This document shows positions 57,343-64,000 of a DNA stretch of 64,000 bases, one piece after another. The position numbers and the translations under genes are program-made. Under the pieces are notes generated by a model, which ran no database searches, was not told the DNA's origin, and saw nothing but the letters and a program-made list of their open reading frames with translations. How positions within the stretch are numbered: the first letter of the stretch is position 1; the number at the start of each line of letters is the position of its first letter. Source of the DNA: Salibaculum griseiflavum (GTDB lineage Bacteria; Pseudomonadota; Alphaproteobacteria; Rhodobacterales; Rhodobacteraceae); assembly GCF_003129565.1 (NCBI RefSeq), contig NZ_QETF01000003.1, positions 124,001 to 188,000 on the forward strand, given 5' to 3'.

Positions 57343-57970
57343 TGGAAGCCCCCTGGTTCGGTCTGCTCGTTATTGTTTGCAGCACCTGACACCAACAATG
57401 TGGTTCCAATATGGCAAGACGAGGCCGCCACCGCGCCATGCTATCACCAGCCCTAAAGACACCGTGCACACCGTTCACAGGACACAGGACACAGGATCAG
57501 GCTGTATAAGAAGAAGTTGGATGGCGCAGGGGACGGGACTGGGATCAAACGTTCTCCACCAACTTAGTCATTGAAGTAATGGACCCGCGGGGTTCATGCG
57601 CGGCCATTCGCCTTAGCGGCGACAAAAAAACCGGGTGTACTACGTGACCAAATGATCGGAGTGTCAGCTCTCAATTGGAAAAGGGCATCGAGTGCCGTGT
57701 AGGGTTTCACAACTAAAGAAGCATTTTTCGGTAGAGCGTCACGTGGCCTCGACTAATGATGGACACATGCTGAGACTGCCCCATCAAATCTGACCTTCGC
57801 GAGGCCGTCAGCCAAACTGCCGTAAGCAAGGCGACGACGCGCCGCGGCCTCTAGCGATCAAACTAGGGGCAAGACCATGTTTCAGAACTCTCATGAGCTG
57901 TCCGCGCCGGAATGAGTCAGAAGGTAGTCGGTCGCCCCAATTTCGTGATAGCGGCTTGACCTTCTCACAG
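57343..57970. other. Gene-poor stretch
   Basis: About 630 bases upstream of the fusion gene hold no convincing gene. The short open frames lack family sequence. Three 7-base copies of ACAGGAC/ACAGGAT lie near 57475-57500. The sequence from here on has weaker codon bias than the backbone, consistent with a junction with acquired DNA. Confidence 0.5.
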
Positions 57971-58594
57971 TCAGGTGGATCGGATTGCCACAACCCCCAT
58001 ACTGGTTCGCGACGGTGGACCGGCAGGAAAGGAATACGTGCGTTCAACCTCGAAGCCCGCCATCTGTAAGAGTTCGAGAAGTTGCTCTTTCCGGAACGTC
58101 CTGTGACGCCATTGCAACCAAATGATCGAGTTGCACCAGTGGGGTTTAGAGACGACAAGGTAAAGCAATCCACCGGGACGCAGGAGCTTGCCCATATCCC
58201 GCAAAGCCACGTCAGGGTCGCTACAGTGCTCGATCACATGCGCTGCGAGGACAACATCGAACGGCTCAAGTTCGGTCTCGCCAAGTAGCCCCTGCACAAG
58301 TTGCGGCTCCATTCCACGGTTTTGGAGGGCCGCTTCGCCGCGCTTCAGCATTGCAAGGCTAGGGTCTAGGAGCGTCAATGAAACCGGTCTTTCCCGGCAA
58401 GCGACATAGGCCTCAGAGAACGCTGCCGTACCGGCGCCGACATCGACAATGCGCGCCGCAGCGTGAGGTTTCTCGTCACGATCCGTCAGGAACCCAAGAT
58501 AGGCATCGTAATAACCGAGCGTCCGCATCTTGTCGCCCCAGCGAGGCGCCGCAGTCTCGTAACGTCGTGTGCTCGAGTAGACTGTATCACCCAT
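57971..58594 (-). CDS. Class I SAM-dependent methyltransferase
   Basis: This 207-residue protein has motif I VDVGAGTAAFSEAY near residue 50, then LTLLDPSLAMLKRGE, FDVVLAAHVIEHCSDPDVA and LRPGGLLYLVVSKPHWC. These are typical of methyltransferase type 11 proteins. The substrate is unknown. It stands alone in a gene-poor stretch next to gene fragments, so it is probably part of an older insertion. Confidence 0.75.
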   Translation of the reverse strand: MGDTVYSSTRRYETAAPRWGDKMRTLGYYDAYLGFLTDRDEKPHAAARIVDVGAGTAAFSEAYVACRERPVSLTLLDPSLAMLKRGEAALQNRGMEPQLVQGLLGETELEPFDVVLAAHVIEHCSDPDVALRDMGKLLRPGGLLYLVVSKPHWCNSIIWLQWRHRTFRKEQLLELLQMAGFEVERTYSFPAGPPSRTSMGVVAIRST

Positions 58595-58761
58595 GGCGCA
58601 TTACTCCGAACCCTAACATCTGCCTTGCCCCGACCGGAAGATGGAGTTGTTCCCGCGCGACACAATAAGACCTATGTTAATCGCCGCAAACTTGTTTCTT
58701 GGAACGTCGCATCACGTTTTCCTTACGTTGGACAAATGACACGTCCCACGACGTTAGGGCA

Positions 58762-59010
58762 CTATACTCGGTGATTCATGACGACATCGGACAGGGTCCG
58801 CAACGTGGCGAGCCCATCGTCACGGTGCGCTTCGAAGGCAGGCCCCATACCGGTGTCATGATTTATCGCGGTCTTGCGGTCCGTCGCCAGCAAGACTGCA
58901 CCGTCCTCCTCCGCTCGCCTCAGCGCTGCTGCGCTGTTGGGATTGCGTAGCTTCGCATCTCGAGCGTTTGCGGCCATCAGGGGTTCCATCGCACGCCGCG
59001 AGATTGGCAT
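58762..59010 (-). CDS. Small ORF, possible fragment of a lost gene
   Basis: An 82-residue frame begins with an ATG that overlaps the stop of the transketolase remnant (TGATG), as a downstream operon gene would. It starts MPISRRAMEPLMAANARDAK and contains LRRAEEDGAVLLATDRKTA. No family is recognised; it may be the N-terminal part of the next gene of the source operon, now truncated. Confidence 0.35.
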   Translation of the reverse strand: MPISRRAMEPLMAANARDAKLRNPNSAAALRRAEEDGAVLLATDRKTAINHDTGMGPAFEAHRDDGLATLRTLSDVVMNHRV

Positions 59011-59717
59011 CAGACCGCCTTCAGGTGCGTCATCGGCCGACCTTTTGTCATCGCCTCGACCGCTCGGATTATCGCGTCTTTGTCGATCCCGTAGTGGCGG
59101 TAAAGCTCGGCGATCGTTCCGGTCTGCCCAAAATGCTCGACTCCGAGGGATCTCGTGCGATGCCCTGCGACGGATCCGATCCAGCCCAGCGTTACCGGAT
59201 GCGCGTCGGTAACGGTCACGAAAGCGCAATGGGGCGGAATGCCGTCCAGTAGCCGTTCGATATGGCTTCGCGAGTGCATTTGCCCGGCTTCGCGCGCAGT
59301 CTGCGCCGCCGTCCATCCCGCGTTGAGACGATCGGCGGATGTGACCGCTAGCAGACCCACGTCGCGGCGAAACTCGCCCAAGGCGTTCGCCGAGCGCCTG
59401 ATCACCGCAACCGACACCCACGCTGCGCGATCTGAAAGCTCCGCGCGGCTGTCGGTTGCTCCACCCGCGCCAATCGGCGTATCAACCCAAAGGGCTCCGG
59501 TTCCGAACGGATGAAAGTTCAGTGGCAGGTCATATCGGCTCTCAGAGACCGCTTCCGGCCCACGATTGCCCGAGCCAGTGCTCAGCCCTCCCCGCATAAC
59601 CCTCGGATACAACGGAAAAATCCCGCCGCAGCCGGATCGGGAGAACGCTTTCGCGAGGGCAAGTGGCGGAGACGAAGTCCGCCATTTTTTGTTAGAATAT
59701 GATCTGACAGAGTCCAT
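59010..59717 (-). pseudogene. 5'-truncated transketolase/pyruvate dehydrogenase E1-like remnant
   Basis: The last 120 or so residues of this frame match the C-terminal domain of transketolase-like pyruvate dehydrogenase E1: DVGLLAVTSADRLNAGWTAAQ, FVTVTDAHPVTLGWIGSVAGHR and LGVEHFGQTGTIAELYRHYG. Intact E1 proteins are over 700 residues, and the thiamine-binding domains are missing. The first part of the frame has no such match and is probably not translated as real protein. It is a relic beside the integrated element. Confidence 0.65.
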
Positions 59718-59806
59718 TATCTAGTTATTATGTATCTCTTTATTAGTAATATTTTCTCTTATTACTCACTCTATCTTCGGATGAATTCTCTTGCAATCGG
59801 ACCCAT

Positions 59807-59847
59807 TAAGGGGGCAGATAAGGGGGCACGCCCTGATATGCCCCCTT
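59807..59847. repeat. GGGGGCA repeats upstream of the integrase
   Basis: TAAGGGGGCA occurs twice, at 59807-59816 and 59819-59828, and the second copy is inverted as TGCCCCCTT at 59839-59847. The strip before it (59718-59800) is AT-rich and holds no gene. These copies could be integrase arm-type sites or part of an attachment region. No tRNA gene or other target is visible here. Confidence 0.45.
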
Positions 59848-59994
59848 GCTCCGCGAAATGATTGAGACCACGCACATCCCTGACGTCCTGACGTCATTCA
59901 AAGTTGGATTCCATTCCATTTCCGCCCAGGAAATGATTCAGGCAGGGGATCTACCGGGGGCACCTACATTCCCCAAGCAAGGTCCATCAACGCC

Positions 59995-61248
59995 ATGACG
60001 AAACGTTCCCGCTCCATCAATCGTCTGTCTGCTCGTCAGGTCGAAACGGCTACCGAAACCGGCTACTACACGGACGGTGGCGGACTGATCCTTCACATCT
60101 CCACAAATGGCGGAAAGCGTTGGCTGCTCCGTTTCAAGTCACCACTGACCGGCAAACGCCGCGAAATGGGGCTTGGTCCGGCAGGGGGGCGGGGCAAGGT
60201 CACGCTGGCCGATGCCCGAGACGCCGCGGACGCAGCCCGACGGCTGGTGCGGCAAGGGATCGACCCGATCCAGCATCGTGACGAGGAAGCCGAGCGCCAA
60301 CGGGCCGAAGCGCTGCGGGCCGCGCCCACAACGTTCGGCGACTTCGCCGACACCTGGCTGGACGCGAACCTGAGCCAATACAGCAACCCCAAACACCGCC
60401 AGCAATGGCGCAACACGATTGCGACCTACGCGGCACCGATCCGGGATACGGCCCTATCAGACATCACCACCGAAGACGTTCTGAACATCCTCAGGCCGAT
60501 CTGGATGGACAAGCACGAGACAGCAACCCGCGTCCGGGGGCGCATCGAGCGATTGCTCGACGCAGCATCCGCGTCCGGACTGCGAACGGGGGACAATCCC
60601 GCGAGATGGAAAGGTCATCTGTCCAACCTGCTGCCCAGAGTGCCCAAGTCCAATCGCGGCCACCACAACGCCCTGCCTTGGAAAGACCTTCCCGCCTTCA
60701 TCGAAGACCTGCGGACGCGTTATGGGATCGCGGCGCTGGCCCTGGAGTTCACCATCCTGAACGCGTCCAGGTCAGGCGAAGTTCGGGGCGCGACATGGTC
60801 GGAAATCGACATGGACGATGCGCGTTGGACGATCCCCGGCAGCAGGATGAAGGCGAAGCGGGACCACCGCGTGCCGATGACGGCCCGTGCACTTGAAATC
60901 CTACGGCAGATGCAGGCCTTCCGCCCCTCGGGCGAGAGAGGTGAGGCAGCTCTGGTGTTTCCAGGTGCTCGGGCAGGGCGACCAATGTCGGACATGACGC
61001 TGGCCGCCGTACTGAAACGCATGGGTCGAACCGGCATCACCGTTCACGGTTTCAGATCCACCTTCCGGGATTGGGCCGAAGATTGCACCGACGCGGCCTA
61101 TGGCACGATCCGCTCCGCCCTTGCACACACGATTGGAGACAAGGTGGATGCCGCCTACCGACGCGGCGACGCTTTCGACCGGCGGCGCAAACTGATGGAG
61201 GAATGGGAATCCTTCATGAATGGTCAAAGCCCACAAAGGGACCGCTGA
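59995..61248 (+). CDS. int: P4-type tyrosine integrase
   Basis: This 417-residue integrase has the N-terminal DUF4102 arm-binding domain (ATETGYYTDGGGLILHISTNGGKRWLLRF and GLGPAGGRGKVTLADARDAADAARRLV), a core-binding domain, and the catalytic set: Arg in NASRSGEVRGATW, HGFRSTFRDW (H..R) and Tyr in DAAYRRGD. P4-type integrases catalyse insertion of genomic islands, often at tRNA genes. It faces right, toward alpA and the primase gene, and is probably the left end of the element. Confidence 0.93.
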   Translation: MTKRSRSINRLSARQVETATETGYYTDGGGLILHISTNGGKRWLLRFKSPLTGKRREMGLGPAGGRGKVTLADARDAADAARRLVRQGIDPIQHRDEEAERQRAEALRAAPTTFGDFADTWLDANLSQYSNPKHRQQWRNTIATYAAPIRDTALSDITTEDVLNILRPIWMDKHETATRVRGRIERLLDAASASGLRTGDNPARWKGHLSNLLPRVPKSNRGHHNALPWKDLPAFIEDLRTRYGIAALALEFTILNASRSGEVRGATWSEIDMDDARWTIPGSRMKAKRDHRVPMTARALEILRQMQAFRPSGERGEAALVFPGARAGRPMSDMTLAAVLKRMGRTGITVHGFRSTFRDWAEDCTDAAYGTIRSALAHTIGDKVDAAYRRGDAFDRRRKLMEEWESFMNGQSPQRDR

Positions 61249-61271
61249 ACCGGGAAGCAACGCTCGGATCT

Positions 61272-61310
61272 TTGACAAAACAGACAACGAAAACAAATAC
61301 TTGCGTATTT
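61272..61310 (+). promoter_or_regulatory. Candidate promoter and inverted repeat before alpA
   Basis: TTGACA (61272-61277) is followed after 18 bases by AATACT, a plausible promoter. AAATAC (61295-61300) and GTATTT (61305-61310) form a 6-bp inverted repeat over the -10, a likely site for the AlpA-type regulator or another repressor. Confidence 0.4.
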
Positions 61311-61451
61311 CTTCGCGCATGCTAGTATTCTATACATAGGCGCAAAACAATGAGGTGCTCGCCTCCCCTTAGGGCGACAAAGATGGGGACCGCCTGCCCC
61401 GCGAACCCGTGCCTCCGCGCACCCCGCCGTATTCCAAATACGAGGTTCATT

Positions 61452-61697
61452 GTGCCCCACGAAGTGCATAATATTCCCGAACTCCGTCATGACCGTCTCT
61501 ACAACGCCCGCGAAGTGACAGCCCTTCTGGGCGTCCATATCTCCACGCTCTATTCGTGGATGCGGGACGGAAACTTCCCGAAACCGCAGAAGATCGGCCC
61601 GCGCACCGTGCGTTGGAAGGGAAGCGACATCATCGGCCATCTGACCCGCGTCGCAGCACAGTCGGCCGGTATCTCGGTCGACGAGTTGCCGTTCTGA
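61452..61697 (+). CDS. AlpA-family DNA-binding protein
   Basis: This protein of 81 residues has a MerR/AlpA-like helix-turn-helix: RLYNAREVTALLGVHISTLYSWMRDGNFPKPQKIGPRTVRWKGSDI. AlpA proteins activate or regulate integrase and replication genes of islands. A GTG at 61452 with GAGG 6 bases upstream is the best start; an ATG frame opens at 61350 but that segment is not typical coding sequence. Confidence 0.8.
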   Translation: MPHEVHNIPELRHDRLYNAREVTALLGVHISTLYSWMRDGNFPKPQKIGPRTVRWKGSDIIGHLTRVAAQSAGISVDELPF

Positions 61698-61744
61698 GCC
61701 TGAGCGCGCTCCACCCGGTCTGAAACTCACAACTCCAAAAAGAA

Positions 61745-61774
61745 ACGGCCCGTCTCCTGCACGAGACGAGCCGT
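61745..61774 (+). terminator. Hairpin between alpA and the primase gene
   Basis: ACGGC (61745-61749) pairs with GCCGT (61770-61774), and CGTCTC pairs with GAGACG inside, making a strong stem with single-base bulges. No U-tract follows. It may attenuate read-through from alpA. Confidence 0.45.
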
Positions 61775-61785
61775 GGAGATAAACT

Positions 61786-64000
61786 ATGTCTAATGAAATC
61801 AATAACATGCCCCATCAGCATATGCAATCCCACCTTGCCGAAACCGACAACATCATTGCCTTTCCCGAGGACGACTCCAGCGCTTGGTTGAAGGTCGGCC
61901 AGGGCGCTGTGAAGTCCAATCTGGTCCCGGAAAGTCTGACCACCAATTTGAAAGCGTGGTTGGCGCTTGGCTTCGCTGACAAGATGCAGACAGCAATCGT
62001 CAGCGCGCTTGCTGCCCCAGAGGTCGCAGAGAAGGTTCTGGCGTCAATCAAACCCTTGTTCCGCCCCGGTGACGTGGTGCAGCTCACTGCTTTGGATCCC
62101 GAAGACGGGCCGCCACACATCCTTTGCGCGGACCCGTTCACTGAGGTGGGTCATGGGGAGCTGATCGCGTTCATTCAGGCGCATAACGGCCGCCGCAATC
62201 TGTATTTCGGCGTCAACCCGCGCTCCAGCGAACTGGCGGGGACGAACCAGGCAGCTCAGGCAAAGGATGTCGTGCGCCGCCGGTCAGCCTTTGTGGACAT
62301 TGATATGAAGGACGCTCCCGACAGCGACGTAGACTGGACCCGGACGCGTGCGGAATTGGAAAATCTGGGCCCGATCCTCTTTGTAGAGACTGGCAACGGG
62401 TTTCATGTTCATTACGCTGTAGAAGAAGTCGCCGGTGAAGTCCTTGAGGCATCCGTTGCGCCGCTGGCGGGCGCAATGGCAGCGCTGGGGTCAGACAACG
62501 TCTCTGACCTGCCCCGCATTGCCCGCCTGCCCTACACGGTGAACCTGCCCACTAAGAGCAAACGCGCTCGTGGCGCTATCCCCATTTTGGCGCGTCCTGT
62601 GCAGCAAAGCGAGCCTTTGTCCAATGCACCACATTCGGTTGTCGAGATTTCAGATGCCCTCAGGGACGTGGCACATCGCCTTGCCCTGCCCGGCCGGAAG
62701 TCAGGTGGCGCGGCCGGGGTAGACCGGACAGGAACAAAGATCGGGTGGGCCGCACCGAGCGCGGACCTCTTGCGCCTGGCGATGCAGGAAATGCCCAACG
62801 ACGGCCCTTTTGATGACCGTGGCGACTGGTGCTCTCTCGCCTATGCCGTGAAGGGCGCTGCTAGGGTCGGAGAAATGGAGGCTGAAGGTCGGGAGATCTG
62901 GCTGGAATGGTGCGACAAGTGGATCGGCGCTGTTGACCCAGCTGCGGACGAGAAAATGTGGGATAGTATCAAGCAGCCGTCTACGGGCTGGGGAACGCTG
63001 ATGGGCATGCTTGAACAGCACAACCCGGCGGGACGGAAACGTGTCAAAGAAGCGGAGGCCAAAAGCGCTTTTCCGCCCATCCCCTCCGCCTTCCAATTGC
63101 AGCCCATCCAGCCCTTCCAGATTTCGAACCTTCCTCCAAGGCGGTGGCTCTACGGCAGGGCCTACTTCGCAGGAAATGTTTCGGTTCTGGTCGCACCTGG
63201 CGGAACGGGTAAGTCTGCGCTTGCTATGACAGAGGCTGTCGCGATGGCTTCCGGAAAGACCCTCATTGGTGGTGACACGCCACACCATGCTTTGCGCGTA
63301 TGGTATCACAACGCGGAGGACGACAAGAACGAGCAGTTGCGGCGTGTCGCAGCCACGATGGAGCATCATGGCATCACCCATTTGGACCTCGGCAGGCGGC
63401 TTATTCTGACCTCAGGGCGGGATTTACCCCTGAAGCTCGCAAGCGACGGCCGCGACGGGATCACGATTAACCAGGAGGCTTTAGAATCCCTGATAGCGGA
63501 GGTGGAAAAGGTCGGGATCGAGGTGCTGATCCTTGATCCGCTCGGTGCCATGCACACGCTGCCTGAAAATTCGAACGAAGCCGCAAATCTGCTAATGGGG
63601 GCGCTTCGCGAGATCGCAGAGCGGACTGGAGTGGCGATCTGTCTTGTTCACCATGCAAGCAAGGCTGCCGCTAGGGACATGGATGCCGCAGGCGCTGGCG
63701 CAGCACGTGGCGCCTCCGCGCTTGTTGATGGCGCGCGCGTAGTGCGCCAGCTACGCCCTGCTACGGTGAATGACGCCAAAACGCTAGGTATCCCCACCGG
63801 CGAGCGCAGGTTCTATATCCGGGTCGACAACGGAAAGGCTAACCTCGCCCCGATTGACGACGCGCGGTGGTTGCACTTGGCTTCCGTCAATCTCCGGAAT
63901 GGCACCCAAGACTATCCGAAGGGCGACGATGTCCAAACCGTCGAACGGTGGGTTCCCCCGAGTCCGCGTGGCAACGTCACCCACCAGGAGGCTCTCCAGA
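61786..64000 (+). CDS. Primase-helicase replication protein of the element, cut by window edge
   Basis: The gene runs open for 738 codons to the window end. Residues near 165-205 carry a RepB/AEP-primase pattern, FVDIDMKD and ETGNGFHVHY. A PriCT-type segment (DWCSLAYAVKGA) lies near 347. A RepA-like AAA domain follows, with Walker A APGGTGKSAL near 470 and Walker B VEVLILDPLG near 583. Such proteins prime and unwind DNA for island or plasmid replication. The SD GGAG (61775-61778) precedes the ATG at 61786. The C terminus is missing. Confidence 0.85.
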   Translation, partial: MSNEINNMPHQHMQSHLAETDNIIAFPEDDSSAWLKVGQGAVKSNLVPESLTTNLKAWLALGFADKMQTAIVSALAAPEVAEKVLASIKPLFRPGDVVQLTALDPEDGPPHILCADPFTEVGHGELIAFIQAHNGRRNLYFGVNPRSSELAGTNQAAQAKDVVRRRSAFVDIDMKDAPDSDVDWTRTRAELENLGPILFVETGNGFHVHYAVEEVAGEVLEASVAPLAGAMAALGSDNVSDLPRIARLPYTVNLPTKSKRARGAIPILARPVQQSEPLSNAPHSVVEISDALRDVAHRLALPGRKSGGAAGVDRTGTKIGWAAPSADLLRLAMQEMPNDGPFDDRGDWCSLAYAVKGAARVGEMEAEGREIWLEWCDKWIGAVDPAADEKMWDSIKQPSTGWGTLMGMLEQHNPAGRKRVKEAEAKSAFPPIPSAFQLQPIQPFQISNLPPRRWLYGRAYFAGNVSVLVAPGGTGKSALAMTEAVAMASGKTLIGGDTPHHALRVWYHNAEDDKNEQLRRVAATMEHHGITHLDLGRRLILTSGRDLPLKLASDGRDGITINQEALESLIAEVEKVGIEVLILDPLGAMHTLPENSNEAANLLMGALREIAERTGVAICLVHHASKAAARDMDAAGAGAARGASALVDGARVVRQLRPATVNDAKTLGIPTGERRFYIRVDNGKANLAPIDDARWLHLASVNLRNGTQDYPKGDDVQTVERWVPPSPRGNVTHQEALQ

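Noticed and set aside
57475-57500. Three short tandem copies of ACAGGAC/ACAGGAT
   Set aside because: They are too short and too few to be treated as a functional repeat; noted only as a local oddity.
57521-57574. A CTCCACCA ending near 57560, suggestive of a tRNA 3' end or tmRNA attachment site
   Set aside because: The T-arm pairing and acceptor stem could not be formed, and no matching 5' half was found. It is probably chance.
57808-58173. Long frame on the minus strand overlapping the methyltransferase gene
   Set aside because: It is out of frame with the methyltransferase, has no family sequence and is composed of atypical residues; it is a shadow.

Overview
The window is high-GC bacterial chromosome that reads as a marine or halotolerant member of the Rhodobacteraceae (Roseobacter group, Alphaproteobacteria). 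Three things point there: the gene order priA / fsa / DUF484 / xerC, the pcs-type phosphatidylcholine synthase, and the pairing of an agl alpha-glucoside operon with ectoine synthesis and TTT-type carboxylate uptake. This placement is an inference from gene content; no rRNA or tRNA gene was found in the window.

Layout. 1-18.1 kb is mostly housekeeping: the start of priA (cut by the window edge), a fructose-6-phosphate aldolase/transaldolase, DUF484, xerC, pcs, a Gre-like factor, a small lipoprotein, ileS, a VIT-family transporter, a truncated globin, the ycjX-ycjF pair, truA, and tamA-tamB. 18.1-23.7 kb is an oppABCDF peptide importer. 23.9-34.6 kb is an alpha-glucoside module: aglEFGAK plus an extra GH4 glycosidase on the minus strand, with the LacI-type regulator aglR and a GH1 beta-glucosidase divergent from it. 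Two LacI-type operators (CAAAGCGCTTTG and AAAGCGTTTT) lie in the divergent intergenic region. 34.6-36.2 kb holds an FAH-family hydrolase and an SDR dehydrogenase of unknown sugar-acid or aromatic substrate.

36.2-43.9 kb is a carboxylate module. A TctD/TctE two-component system with an extra periplasmic binding protein is divergent from tctCBA, which is followed by tightly coupled AtuA-like (DUF1446) and DUF4387 genes; this is the best candidate for an uncharacterised uptake-and-catabolism system. 43.9-48.1 kb is an arsenate operon: an ArsR-ArsC fusion, a GAPDH, the ArsJ exporter and then an AbrB-family membrane protein. A palindrome covers the start codon of the fusion gene. 48.2-52.6 kb is ectABC plus the ectoine-linked aspartate kinase, with a divergent MarR-type regulator and a perfect 22-bp palindrome between them. 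52.6-57.3 kb holds glpD, glpR with a clear GlpR-like operator, and a membrane/spermidine-synthase fusion.

From about 57.35 kb the character changes. There is a gene-poor stretch, a lone methyltransferase, a 5'-truncated transketolase/pyruvate-dehydrogenase-E1 remnant and an AT-rich strip. An integrated element then begins: a P4-type integrase, an AlpA-like regulator, and a large primase-helicase that runs off the right edge. The cargo of the element lies outside the window.
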